DNA of 64,000 nucleotides from Bradyrhizobium vignae (lineage in GTDB: Bacteria > Pseudomonadota > Alphaproteobacteria > Rhizobiales > Xanthobacteraceae): NCBI RefSeq assembly GCF_004114425.1, contig NZ_RDQF01000015.1:62001-126000 (forward strand). Reading direction: 5' to 3'. Position numbers and translations under genes: made by a program. Below the pieces are notes generated by a model, which saw nothing but the letters and a program-made list of their open reading frames with translations, was not told the DNA's origin and did not search any database. Of this stretch, positions 8,346 to 16,861 are shown piece by piece (position 1 is the stretch's first letter; each line of letters opens with the position of its first letter).

Positions 8346-8686
8346 ACAAGCGTACCGACCCTTCGATGGCTTTTGCGGCCTCGGCGCAGAATTTGCGAAA
8401 GGCCCTGCGTGACAGCGCACCCGGGAGGCAGGTGACTGGGACCACCGAAGAGAGCTGCCGCACAACCCTGACTGTCAGTGAGGACCTCCATCGCGCCGTC
8501 CGCCGGCTGGCAGCCGATGCCCGGTGCAAGATCAACGACGTGTTCGTCATCGCGATCGAGGACGCTCTTCGGAAGAAGCAAGCTCTCCCTGGAAATCCCA
8601 GCCGGCTCGACCTGCGCCGCCGACTTGGCTTCCCGATATCGCAGGACGAGCCGTCCACACCCCCATCCTCCGACAGCTACAAATAG
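8342..8686 (+). CDS. Small ParA partner, ribbon-helix-helix-like
   Basis: 114 aa, GTG start overlapping the parA stop (GTGA). The middle reads SCRTTLTVSEDLHRAVRRLA, a beta strand plus helix with the TLTVSEDLHRAVR pattern typical of ribbon-helix-helix (CopG/Arc/ParG-type) proteins, then CKINDVFVIAIEDALRKK as the second helix. The N-terminus (AFAASAQNLRKALRDSA) could be the ParA-stimulating tail. It is placed as the centromere-binding protein of the partition module. The coupling and position are seen; the function is inferred. Confidence 0.75.
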   Translation: MNKRTDPSMAFAASAQNLRKALRDSAPGRQVTGTTEESCRTTLTVSEDLHRAVRRLAADARCKINDVFVIAIEDALRKKQALPGNPSRLDLRRRLGFPISQDEPSTPPSSDSYK

Positions 8687-8744
8687 CGGCCATAGGCTTT
8701 ATCCTTGGCGGTCGCCCAGCCGTACCGATCCATCGTCGCCTGCT

Positions 8745-8755
8745 CCTAGACTAGG
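8745..8755. promoter_or_regulatory. CCTAG-A-CTAGG palindrome
   Basis: Perfect 11-bp palindrome downstream of the parA partner gene. It belongs to the same CTAG-centred group as the sites at 6222-6245, 7035-7058 and 8812-8835. Confidence 0.4.
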
Positions 8756-8811
8756 GGTGATACTGCTTACTCTATGGCTGAGCGAAGTACGTCAGAGAGG
8801 GGCCGCGAGAC

Positions 8812-8835
8812 ACACCTAGTGAACCGACTAGGTGT
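8812..8835. promoter_or_regulatory. 9-bp inverted repeat; possible oriT or operator
   Basis: ACACCTAGT-GAACCG-ACTAGGTGT, perfect 9-bp arms around a 6-nt loop, 84 nt upstream of the relaxase-like start at 8919. Inverted repeats next to a relaxase gene are typical of transfer origins, but it also contains the CTAG core of the other island palindromes and could be a repressor site. Confidence 0.5.
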
Positions 8836-8918
8836 ACGTCCGTAGGGAATTTTGCGAGAAAGCGCTTCCGGCTTGCCGAAGCGTCAAAGATAACAGTCTC
8901 CAAAAGGAGACGATTATC

Positions 8919-9062
8919 ATGCCATATCAGTTTCCCCACGTCGAGGTTTATGCGCGTCGGGGCGCTCATCTGAAGAATTCGTGTGCCCGCAAGGCGTCTA
9001 TGTTCGATATCCGGGACGAGATGGTCCGCGCGCCACATGCATGCAGCCACGTGGCTGATCCG
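8919..9062 (+). pseudogene. Relaxase/mobilisation-protein-like N-terminal stub
   Basis: A well-formed start (AAAAGGAGA, 8 nt before the ATG) opens a frame beginning MPYQFPHVEVYARRGA and continuing to PHACSHVADP at 9062. I recall similar openings on mobilisation relaxases of alphaproteobacterial plasmids, but this is from memory only. After ~48 codons the frame runs out of phase into integrase DNA: the integrase body is in the +1 frame from 9061. The stub therefore ends at a recombination junction and cannot make a complete relaxase. Confidence 0.4.
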
Positions 9063-10338
9063 CACCCCTCGTGCGCTTGCCATTCGCTTCGGCCGCCCGC
9101 ATCTTTCCATGAGCCTTCGGACGACGAGCCGCCTTGCCGCCCGTCGCCTGGCCACCCAACTCAACCTGACCTTGGACGACATCGCGATGTTTGCCGACGG
9201 CGCCGACCCGCATCTGACGCGATCTCAAATCGAGACAATGCTCCATGCCGTCGTCGACCGGCATCTGGCCAAGCTCGACCGGGTGGCCCTTGCAGCCAAG
9301 AGCGGGCCCGGCTTCGACGTCGCCCAGGCGAAAGCCTACGACAAAAGGGCTTATTGGGCTTATGCGCTGTTGGACGCCCAGGGCGTCACGGCCGTCGTAC
9401 GCGACGAGGATCGCGAGCGCATGGCCGCCGACGGGCTCTCCGAGCTCGACATCGAGGCGGTCCAGGACCACCTGGCCATGCTCCGCGTCAACGAACTCGT
9501 CCCGACGAAGCACTACATCCTGCGGGGCATGATCGAGGGCGTCGCGGCAAAGCCGACCGCCATGAATCTCGCCGTGGCCCAGGGGACCTATCTTCGCGGG
9601 ATGAAGCTGGCGCTGGCCCAGTCCGACCGGCGCTACGGTGGAGCGAGGATCGAGGACGACGGGCTGGTGGATCGCATGATGCTCGCCGGGAGCGATCCAC
9701 CGAAGCCGGCTTCATCGATTGTGAATCGTTCGGTGGATCGCCCCGCCGATCCACCGAAGGTCGACGCTCCCACGATCCCGCAGTTCATTCCGATGGCCGA
9801 CTTCGCCCAATTTGCTGACCGCGTCGTCCAGCAGAATGACGCGGACGAGCACTGGGACGAAAAAACCCAGCGGCAGGCGAAGAGCATCGCAAACCTGTTC
9901 GTCAAGTTCATGGTCCAGGATCAGCGCATTCTCGATCTCGGCCTGCTGCGTCAGCAACACGTCGGGAAGTTCGTCGATTTCTTGCGTTTCGACATCTACA
10001 AGCACTACGGCAAGTCGACGCGGGACGAGCAACTGACGATCGAGCAGCTTCGCGAGAAGGGGCGATCCGTCGTGCAGGCCAAGCGTGGGATCGGTGGCGG
10101 CACGCTCAATCGCCATGCGACCTTCCTCGGCCAGATCTTCGACCACGCCATCGCGCGCGGTGTGAAGAGCCTGGAAAGCATCGATCTGACCAAACTGCGC
10201 GCAAAGAGCCGCAGCAAGAACAAGCGCGCCCGCGACGAGAGGCGCAAGCTCCCCATCGACAGCGCGAAGGCGATCTTTCAGACGCCGCCGTTCATCAACT
10301 GCGCCGGCTGGGACGATCTCGGGAAGTGGGGCGAGCAG
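9061..10338 (+). pseudogene. Tyrosine-type phage integrase, body only, catalytic domain lost
   Basis: About 425 codons open in one frame. The start reads RTPRALAIRFGRPH and SLRTTSRLAARRLATQL, the DUF6538-like N-terminal region of Bradyrhizobium-type phage integrases. Then come a linker and the core-binding (SAM-like) region, with TQRQAKSIANLFVKF and GGGTLNRHATFLGQIFDHA. It stops at CAGWDDLGKWGEQ, just before the catalytic domain with the R...HxxR...Y residues, which is absent. The first ~18 residues expected before RTPRALA are also absent here but are found in inverted orientation at 10392-10339. No start codon fits this body, so it is non-functional. Confidence 0.75.
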
Positions 10339-10392
10339 GGTCCGGCGCCGCCAGTAGTAGACCGCTTCGCGGCGAAAGATGTGGAAAGCCAT
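10339..10392 (-). pseudogene. Detached N-terminus of the integrase, opposite strand
   Basis: On the minus strand the ATG at 10392 begins MAFHIFRREAVYYWRRRT, matching the usual first residues of this integrase family, then breaks into unrelated translation at about 10339. In intact relatives, as I remember them, YYWRRRT is followed directly by PRALA, which is exactly where the plus-strand body begins (9061-9075). The two pieces are thus complementary halves of one gene. Confidence 0.55.
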
Positions 10393-10494
10393 GGTTCGAG
10401 CGACACCCTGTGCAGCAGGAATGTGTCGCAGAGCTGTGCCTCAGCTCCCCAGCCAGGCCGAATTCATCAGGATTTTCAGGCGCGGAGGGCTCTC

Positions 10495-10569
10495 TGGCTG
10501 GGGCGGGAGGGATCGAACCTCCGAATGGCGGAATCAAAATCCGCTGCCTTACCGCTTGGCTACGCCCCA
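10495..10569 (-). tRNA. tRNA-Gln (anticodon TTG), CCA encoded
   Basis: Reading the minus strand from 10569: acceptor TGGGGCG pairs with CGCCCCA, with a D-arm containing AGCGGTAAGGC. The anticodon stem-loop is GCGGA-TTTTGAT-TCCGC with TTG at 34-36, the T-arm GGAGG-TTCGATC-CCTCC, the discriminator G and a genomic CCA. All arms pair. The decayed integrase lies downstream of its 3' end, the usual relation of an integrase to its tRNA attachment site, but no second copy of the tRNA 3' end was found at the left end of the island. Confidence 0.97.
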
Positions 10570-10820
10570 ACAGACGGCGAACGGGGTAGAACCGGCTACC
10601 GCAGATTCCCGTCGGTGGCAGCCGGTCTATAGGGAGCGGCGCGTCATTTCAACCGTCTGGAAGGGCAAAATACCCTTGGCCCAGTCCGCCGGCGGCCCAC
10701 ACACTATTCCGAGCCCCAATGGCCGCCCCGTTCCGGCCCAGCCATCCCGACGTCCACCCAGTTGAGACCGCCCCCGTTTCATGGGAATACGGCGCCAACA
10801 ATTGTCCTCGGGAGTGAGCC

Positions 10821-12599
10821 ATGACCTACCGCGCGCCGATTTCTGACATGCTGCTGTCGCTCAACCATGGCGCGGGCCTCAAGGCCGCCTTGGAGGCCGG
10901 CCATTATGGCGATTTCGACGCCGACCTCGCGGCCGCCGTGCTTGAGGAAGCCGGCAAGTTCGCATCCGACGTCCTGGCGCCGCTCAACAAGGTCGGCGAC
11001 GAGCACGGCATCAAGCTCGAGGGCGGCAAGGTGACGACCGCGCCGGGCTGGCCTGACGCCTACAAGCGCTGGACCGAGGGCGGCTGGAACGCGGTGTCCG
11101 GCCCCGAAGATTTCGGCGGCCAGGGCCTGCCGCTCGCGATCAACGCCGCCTGCACCGAGATCTGGAGCGCGGCCAATGTCGCCTTCGGCCTCTGCCCGCT
11201 GCTGACGGCATCGGCGATCGAGGCGCTGGACGCGCATGGCAGCGACGAGCTGAAGAAGATCTATCTCGAAAAGCTCGTCTCCGGCGAATGGACCGGCACG
11301 ATGCAGCTGACCGAGCCGCAGGCCGGCTCCGACGTCGGCGCGCTGCGCACCCGCGCCGAAAAGCAGCCCGACGGCACCTATCGCATCAAGGGGACGAAAA
11401 TCTTCATCACCTATGGCGAGCACGACATGACCGACAACATCGTGCATTTCGTGCTGGCGCGTCTGCCCGATGCGCCCGCCGGCACCAAGGGCATCTCGCT
11501 GTTCCTCGTGCCCAAGTTCATGGTCAATAAGGACGGCTCGCTCGGGCAGCGCAACGACATCTATGCGAGCGGTGTCGAGCACAAGTTGGGCATGCATGCT
11601 TCGCCGACCTGCACCATGACCATGGGCGATCATGGCGGCGCCATCGGCTTCCTGATCGGCGAAGAGAACCAGGGCATGCGCTGCATGTTCACGATGATGA
11701 ACCAGGCCCGCCTCGGCGTCGGCCTGGAAGGCGTCGGCGTTGCCGACCGCGCTTACCAGCAGGCGTTGTCGTATGCGCAGGAGCGCAAGCAGGGCCGCGC
11801 GGTCGGCAAGACGGGCGACGGCTCGGATGCGATCTTCGTGCATCCCGACGTCAAACGCATGCTGATGCGGATGCGGGCGCAGACTGCGGCCGCGCGCACC
11901 ATCTGCTATGCGACCGCAGTCGCCATCGACGTCTCGACGCGCGCCAAGGACGCGAAGGTGCGCGCCGATGCGGCGGCACGCGCGGCGCTGCTGACGCCGA
12001 TGGCCAAGGCCTATTCCACCGATATCGGCAACGAGGTCGCCTATCTCGGCGTGCAGGTGCATGGCGGCATGGGCTTCATCGAGGAGACCGGCGCGGCCCA
12101 GCACTACCGCGATGCCCGGATCACCGCGATCTACGAGGGCACCAACGGCATCCAGGCGATCGATCTCGTCACGCGCAAGCTCGCGGCCAATGGCGGCGCG
12201 GCGGTGTGGGCGCTGCTCGACGAACTCTCCGCGACCGTCAAGCAGGTCGAGGCCTCCAACGATCCCGGTTTCGGCACGACGGGTGCGAAGCTGCGCGAGG
12301 CGCTGGAGGCAGTCACGCGCACCAGCAAATGGCTGCTGGAGCGCGTTGCCTCCGCACCAAACGAGGCGCTTGCGGGTGCGACGCCCTACTTGCAACAGTT
12401 CGGCGCGACGCTCGGCGGCTGCCTGCTCGCCTCCGAGGCGCTCGCCGCCAAGGCCGAAGCCAATACGGACGCTGCGCGCTACGTCGCGCTCGCGCGCTTC
12501 TTTGCCGAGAACATCGCGGTGCAGGCGGGAGCGCTCGAGCGCACCGTGACGGAGAGCGCGGAGTCGGTCGCGGCGGCGGACGCGGTGCTGCTGGGGTAA
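10821..12599 (+). CDS. Acyl-CoA dehydrogenase, long form with C-terminal extension
   Basis: 592 aa, longer than the ~380-400 aa classic acyl-CoA dehydrogenases, with the extra C-terminal domain typical of the AcdA/DmdC-like group. The flavin-site motif MQLTEPQAGSDVGALRTRAE lies near residue 160; KIFITYGEHDM follows. The catalytic-base region has AVQVHGGMGFIEE-like sequence (GVQVHGGMGFIEETG, ~410), then AITAIYEGTNGIQAIDLV. It oxidises an acyl-CoA to the 2-enoyl-CoA in the cytosol, passing electrons to ETF. 3-methylmercaptopropionyl-CoA dehydrogenases (DmdC) have this architecture, but substrate cannot be set from sequence alone. It is monocistronic; a palindromic repeat follows the stop. Confidence 0.92.
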   Translation: MTYRAPISDMLLSLNHGAGLKAALEAGHYGDFDADLAAAVLEEAGKFASDVLAPLNKVGDEHGIKLEGGKVTTAPGWPDAYKRWTEGGWNAVSGPEDFGGQGLPLAINAACTEIWSAANVAFGLCPLLTASAIEALDAHGSDELKKIYLEKLVSGEWTGTMQLTEPQAGSDVGALRTRAEKQPDGTYRIKGTKIFITYGEHDMTDNIVHFVLARLPDAPAGTKGISLFLVPKFMVNKDGSLGQRNDIYASGVEHKLGMHASPTCTMTMGDHGGAIGFLIGEENQGMRCMFTMMNQARLGVGLEGVGVADRAYQQALSYAQERKQGRAVGKTGDGSDAIFVHPDVKRMLMRMRAQTAAARTICYATAVAIDVSTRAKDAKVRADAAARAALLTPMAKAYSTDIGNEVAYLGVQVHGGMGFIEETGAAQHYRDARITAIYEGTNGIQAIDLVTRKLAANGGAAVWALLDELSATVKQVEASNDPGFGTTGAKLREALEAVTRTSKWLLERVASAPNEALAGATPYLQQFGATLGGCLLASEALAAKAEANTDAARYVALARFFAENIAVQAGALERTVTESAESVAAADAVLLG

Positions 12600-12621
12600 G
12601 TGGGCACGTCGCTCTTGATCC

Positions 12622-12741
12622 GTCATCCTGAGGTGCGAGGCTCGGGATGCGAACGCATCGCGAGCCTCGAAGGATGGAACGGCCGGGATGCAGCCGGGCC
12701 GTCGCCCTTCGAGGGCCGCTGAACAAGCGGCCACCTCAGGG
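12622..12741. repeat. Extragenic palindromic repeat (GTCATCCTGAGG type)
   Basis: Begins GTCATCCTGAGGTG and ends CCACCTCAGG, with internal stems (GAGGCTCG...CGAGCCTC; CGGCCGGG...CCCGGCCG-like). It lies between two convergent genes, and the stop codon of the MFS gene falls inside its right arm. It may act as a bidirectional transcription end. Confidence 0.7.
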
Positions 12742-14151
12742 CAACGTTGATAAATTTGGCGTTTTCTCCGCCCTTCTCCTCGGCCGCCACAGCACGACTC
12801 CGGCCGCCACGAGATCGAGCACGACGCACATCGCAAACGCCGTCGTGTAATTGCCCGTGAGGCTGCGCACGAGACCGACGATGCCAGGGCCGAAGGCGCT
12901 GACGATGCCGCTGATCGAGGTGCCCAGTCCCATTGCGGCGGCGAAGGCGGCAGCGCCGATCTCGCGCTGGATGATCAAGGGCGGGAACGTGATCATGTTG
13001 CCGATCGAAAAGCCGTAAACGGCACAGCAGGCCAGCAGAACGGTCGGACTCGTGCTTTGGAGAAGCACGAACAGTGCCGCCGCCTGGCTCGTCATCGACG
13101 CCGCACAGGCGAGCCGCGGATCGAGCCGGTCGACGAACAGGCCAAGCGACAGGCGGCCGACGATCGCCATCGCCGCCATGATGGTCACGGCAAGGCCGGC
13201 ACTGGCGCGCCCGATCAACGGCTCCAGAAACGTCACCTGGTGGATGATGAATCCCATCTGCGCCAGCAGCGCGATCGCGATCGGCAGCACCATGGTCCAG
13301 AACGCCGCATTGGCGAGCAACGCTTTGCGGGGATGGCTTGGTGCGGCCGCACCGCCGGCGCGCGGACGCCCGCCCGATGCCAGCGACATCCCGGTGGGCC
13401 AGCCGATGCAGGTCACGACCACCGGCAGCACCAGCACCATCATCGCGAGCGTGGTCGCCAGCATCGCGGAACGGAAGCCGATGCTGCCGGTCAGCGACAG
13501 CAGCAGCGGGGCGAGGATGATGCCGCCGCAGGTCGCGCCGTTGAAGGCGAGGCTGAGCGCGAGCCCGCGCCGGCGCTCGAACCAGGAATTCAGCAGGATC
13601 GCAATCACAACGGTGCCCATACCGGTCCAACCGACCGACATCAGCGCATAAGCGAGATAGAGCTGCCATGGCGTCTGCATCAGCGCCAGCAGCACCGTCG
13701 AGGCGCCGAGCGCCATCAGGCCGCACAGGATCAGCGAGCGCAACCCGATTCGCTCGAGCAGACCATCGGTGAAGACGACCAGCACGGAGGTCAGGAGAAA
13801 CGAGAAGGTGCTGGCCGCGGAAACCAGCGTGCCCGGCCAGCCATGGGCACGCTGCAGCTCGGCGAGATAGACCCCCTGGCCGTAGAGCCCGAAACCGAAC
13901 ATGAAGAAGGCCATCAGGAAGCAGGCCAGCACGACGCGCCAGCCGCGGTAGTGCAGCGAGGATTCGTCAATATGGGTTGCCGCAATCGTCAAATCGGGCA
14001 GTCCATCGAATGGAACGGGCGCCGGATCGTGCCCCACAACCACCGGTTTTTCAAATGAAACATTGTAGCCAATTGTTGCGAGACGCGACGGCGGCAGGTG
14101 CCATGCATCAAACTTATGGGAATTCGCCGCCGAAAGATTGAGCGAGCGCAT
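12736..14151 (-). CDS. Major facilitator superfamily (MFS) transporter
   Basis: 471 aa from the ATG at 14151. A ~75-residue soluble N-terminus precedes twelve hydrophobic segments, starting RGWRVVLACFLMAFFMFGFG. The loop 2-3 region has DGLLERIGLRSL in place of the standard GxLxDrxGrR, and the C-half repeat is RLSLGLFVDRLDPR. The pattern fits the monocarboxylate/oxalate-formate-like MFS group. There is no good ribosome site at 14151, and the frame stays open upstream to 15573 only because it is antisense to the neighbouring genes, so the true start could be a downstream GTG near residue 40. Divergent from an enoyl-CoA hydratase gene. Confidence 0.85.
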   Translation of the reverse strand: MRSLNLSAANSHKFDAWHLPPSRLATIGYNVSFEKPVVVGHDPAPVPFDGLPDLTIAATHIDESSLHYRGWRVVLACFLMAFFMFGFGLYGQGVYLAELQRAHGWPGTLVSAASTFSFLLTSVLVVFTDGLLERIGLRSLILCGLMALGASTVLLALMQTPWQLYLAYALMSVGWTGMGTVVIAILLNSWFERRRGLALSLAFNGATCGGIILAPLLLSLTGSIGFRSAMLATTLAMMVLVLPVVVTCIGWPTGMSLASGGRPRAGGAAAPSHPRKALLANAAFWTMVLPIAIALLAQMGFIIHQVTFLEPLIGRASAGLAVTIMAAMAIVGRLSLGLFVDRLDPRLACAASMTSQAAALFVLLQSTSPTVLLACCAVYGFSIGNMITFPPLIIQREIGAAAFAAAMGLGTSISGIVSAFGPGIVGLVRSLTGNYTTAFAMCVVLDLVAAGVVLWRPRRRAEKTPNLSTLP

Positions 14152-14232
14152 TGGCACGCCTGTGAGATGATGTAGGCTGTTGCTTCGCGAGACTCGCGAG
14201 CGGCAAGGGCCGCGGCGCGCAGGGGGGCTCTC

Positions 14233-14991
14233 ATGCCGAATGGCAACATCATCGTCACCGAAGAGCGCGGAACGCGCGTGATCACCCTGCGCCGTCCGGG
14301 CAAGAAGAACGCGATCACCCAGGACATGTACCGGGAGATGAGCCGCGCGATCGACACCGCCCAGAACAATCCGGACATCCGCTGCATGATCATCACCGGC
14401 GGCTCCGGCGTCTTCACCGCCGGGGACGACATCGACGATTTTCTCCACGCCGACGCATCGCGCCCCGAGATGCTGTCGAACGGCGCCAAATTCCTCTATT
14501 CCCTCGCCCTCAATGCCAAGCCGATCATCGCAGCCGTCGACGGCGCCTCGATCGGGATGGGCACCGTGATGTTGTTCCACTGCGACTATGTGCTGGCCTC
14601 GAACGCTGCGACCTTCTCCGCACCTTACATCCATCTCGGGCTCGTGCCGGTCGGTGCCGCCAGCCTCCTGATGCCGAGCACGATGGGCTACCAGCGCGCC
14701 TTCGCGCTGCTGGTGATGGGCCGGACCTTCACCGCCGCGGAGGCGCAGGCCGCAGGCTTCGTCAACACCGTGGTCTCGCCGGGACACACCGAGGTCGAGG
14801 CGCGCAAGGTGGCGCGCGAGATCTGCCGGCTGCCGGCCGAGGCCGTCGCAACCTCGCGCAAGCTGCTGCGCGCCCCGCCAGAGGAGTTGACCCGCCGCAT
14901 CGACCAGGAAGGTCATCTGTTCGGCGAGCGACTGAAGTCGGATGAGGCGATTGCCGCGTTCAACGCGTTCGCGAACAGGAAGAAGCGGTAG
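14233..14991 (+). CDS. Enoyl-CoA hydratase/isomerase (crotonase) family protein
   Basis: 252 aa. The crotonase oxyanion-hole segments are visible: TAGDDIDDFL near residues 59-68 and AAVDGASIGMGTVMLFHCD near 97-115. Then the usual ATFSAPYIHLGLVPVGAAS follows. The Glu that serves as hydratase base in rat crotonase lies in this last stretch (LGLVPVGAAS here, without the Glu), so it may be an isomerase or another crotonase activity rather than a standard hydratase. Cytosolic; probable role in acyl-CoA breakdown. It is divergent from the MFS gene, with an 81-nt gap. Confidence 0.88.
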   Translation: MPNGNIIVTEERGTRVITLRRPGKKNAITQDMYREMSRAIDTAQNNPDIRCMIITGGSGVFTAGDDIDDFLHADASRPEMLSNGAKFLYSLALNAKPIIAAVDGASIGMGTVMLFHCDYVLASNAATFSAPYIHLGLVPVGAASLLMPSTMGYQRAFALLVMGRTFTAAEAQAAGFVNTVVSPGHTEVEARKVAREICRLPAEAVATSRKLLRAPPEELTRRIDQEGHLFGERLKSDEAIAAFNAFANRKKR

Positions 14992-15000
14992 GCCCCTCCT

Positions 15001-15138
15001 CCCTCTCTCCTTGTGGGCCAGCGGCGAGACGGGTGAGGGGAATGTCTCCGCGAACGATGCCGCATCGAGGGCTCGGAGGAGGCCCCTCATCCGTCGCGGA
15101 CTTCGTCCGCGCCACCTTTTCCCACAAGGGGAGAAGGA
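15001..15138. repeat. Extragenic palindromic repeat (CTCTCCTTGTGGG type)
   Basis: Starts CCCTCTCTCCTTGTGGG and ends CCCACAAGGGGAGAAGG, with an inner pair GGTGAGGGG...GGCCCCTCATCC and a CGCGGACTTCGTCCGCG hairpin. Long imperfect inverted repeat between two same-strand genes. A relative is at 20802-20931 and a short piece at about 61782-61812. Confidence 0.75.
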
Positions 15139-15205
15139 AGAAAGTGCGGCACGTTCACGACAATGCTTCGTGAAATCTTCGCGCGGACCGACTAGTGTCG
15201 GTTCC

Positions 15206-16861
15206 ATGCGATACCGATCCATTCTCGCCGCACTCGCGCTGACCTGCGCCCTTCCCGCCTCTGCCCAGACCGCGGCCCCCGTCGAGCTGCGCATTCTCGC
15301 GATCAACGATTTCCACGGCAATCTGCGGCCGCCGCCGGGCGGCATCCGCATCAATGACCCTGAGGACAAGACCAAGAAAGTGATGGTGGCGGCCGGCGGC
15401 GCCGAGTACATGGCGACACTGGTGAAGCAGCTGCGCGAAGGGCGCAAGAACACCATCTTCGTCGCGGCCGGCGATCTGATCGGCGCGAGCCCGTTCCTGT
15501 CGGCGATGTTCCACGACGAGCCCTCGATCGAGTCGCTCTCGATGATGGGCCTTGCGATCAGCTCGGTCGGCAATCACGAATTCGACGAGGGCAAGGCCGA
15601 ACTCTTGCGGATGCAGAACGGCGGCTGCCATCCGGTCGACGGCTGCCAGGGACCGCATCCCTTCACGGGCGCCAGATTCCGTTACCTCGCGGCGTCCACC
15701 GTCGAGACCGCGACCGGCAAGAGCGTGCTGCCGCCCTACGAGATCAGGGAGTTCGACGGCATCCCCGTCGCCTTCATCGGGCTGACGTTGAAGGAAACCG
15801 CCGGCATCGTCTCGCCAGCGGGCATTGCCGGACTCGAATTCCGCGACGAGGCCGAGACGGTGAACGCGCTCGTGCCGCAGCTGAAGGCGCGCGGCGTCGA
15901 AGCGATCGTGGTGCTGATCCATCAGGGCGGCGAACCCGCCGGCGACTACAATGAATGCCCTGCCATCACGGGTCCGATCGTCGATATCGTCAAGAAGTTC
16001 GACCGCGCCGTCGACGTCGTCGTCAGCGGCCACACCCACCGCGCCTATGTCTGCGATATCGACGGACGGCTCATCACCAGCGGCGACAAATTCGGCACGC
16101 TGGTCACCGCGATCGACCTCAAGCTCGATCCCACAACGCGCGACATCGTCGGCGCCAAGGCCGAGAATGTCATCGTCGCCAACGCTTCGCTGGCCAAGGA
16201 TCCCGAGCAGACCGCATTGATCGACGCCTACGACAAGCTCTCTGCGCCGATCGCCAACCGGCCGGCCGGTTCGGTGACGCAGACGCTGTCGCGCGTGCCG
16301 AACGAGTCCGGCGAAAGCGCGCTTGGCGATATCATTGCCGACGCCCAATTGCTCGCAACCCGCGATGCGAAGGATGGCAGCGCTGTCATCGCGCTCACCA
16401 ATCCCGGCGGCATCCGCACCGACATCGTTCCGAAGGAGAATGGCGCGATCACGTTCGGCGATGTCTTTGCCAGCCAGCCGTTCCGCAACCGCCTCGTTAC
16501 CATGACGCTGACGGGCAGCCAGCTCAAGGACATGCTCGAGCAGCAATGGCTGGACCCGAAGCGGCCGCGGATTCTCCAGGTGTCGAACGGGTTCAGCTAT
16601 ACCTGGGATGCATCAAAGCCATTCGGCGAGCGCGTCAGCCTCGAGAACATGACGCTCAACGGCAGGCCGATCGAAGCTGGAAGCGGCTACCGCGTCACGC
16701 TCAACGATTACCTCGCCGTCGGCGGAGACGGGTTTACCGTCGCCAAGCAGGGCACGGCGCCGCAATATGGCGGCTACGACGCGGACGCGCTGTTCGCGTT
16801 TTTCCGGGCGCACGGGCCGATCGGCCCGCTACCGCCCACCCGCATCCTGCGCGTGAATTGA
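15206..16861 (+). CDS. Bifunctional metallophosphatase/5'-nucleotidase, exported
   Basis: 551 aa. A Sec signal peptide (MRYRSILAALALTCALPASAQ) precedes the metallophosphatase domain, with the motifs ILAINDFHGNL (~30-40), FVAAGDLIGASP (~90), GNHEFDEGK (~122) and VVSGHTHRAY (~275). The C-terminal 5'-nucleotidase domain carries ALTNPGGIRTDI and YLAVGGDGFTV. It hydrolyses nucleotides in the periplasm to nucleoside and phosphate, in the UshA/CpdB-like family. A repeat-rich 200 bp separates it from the crotonase gene. The start is at the ATG that gives the signal peptide, 88 codons inside the longest frame. Confidence 0.92.
   Translation: MRYRSILAALALTCALPASAQTAAPVELRILAINDFHGNLRPPPGGIRINDPEDKTKKVMVAAGGAEYMATLVKQLREGRKNTIFVAAGDLIGASPFLSAMFHDEPSIESLSMMGLAISSVGNHEFDEGKAELLRMQNGGCHPVDGCQGPHPFTGARFRYLAASTVETATGKSVLPPYEIREFDGIPVAFIGLTLKETAGIVSPAGIAGLEFRDEAETVNALVPQLKARGVEAIVVLIHQGGEPAGDYNECPAITGPIVDIVKKFDRAVDVVVSGHTHRAYVCDIDGRLITSGDKFGTLVTAIDLKLDPTTRDIVGAKAENVIVANASLAKDPEQTALIDAYDKLSAPIANRPAGSVTQTLSRVPNESGESALGDIIADAQLLATRDAKDGSAVIALTNPGGIRTDIVPKENGAITFGDVFASQPFRNRLVTMTLTGSQLKDMLEQQWLDPKRPRILQVSNGFSYTWDASKPFGERVSLENMTLNGRPIEAGSGYRVTLNDYLAVGGDGFTVAKQGTAPQYGGYDADALFAFFRAHGPIGPLPPTRILRVN

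Noticed and set aside
10495..10569. Tandem attachment sites for the island at the tRNA
   Set aside because: Only one intact tRNA-Gln is present. A search by eye for its 3' end (CCCTCCCGCCCCAGCCA) at the left border near 6200 found nothing; a 10-bp inverted match (CCCCAGCCAG, about 10447) is too short and in the wrong orientation.
10779..12836. Very long open frame (685 codons) on the minus strand
   Set aside because: It is the antisense shadow of the acyl-CoA dehydrogenase on the plus strand: the protein is low-complexity Arg/Gly/His-rich with no domain, and high GC at third positions keeps it open.
14152..15573. 473-codon N-terminal extension of the MFS gene frame
   Set aside because: It runs antisense to the enoyl-CoA hydratase and into the nucleotidase leader; its sequence is repetitive Arg/Gly/Asp-rich and no MFS protein has such an extension.
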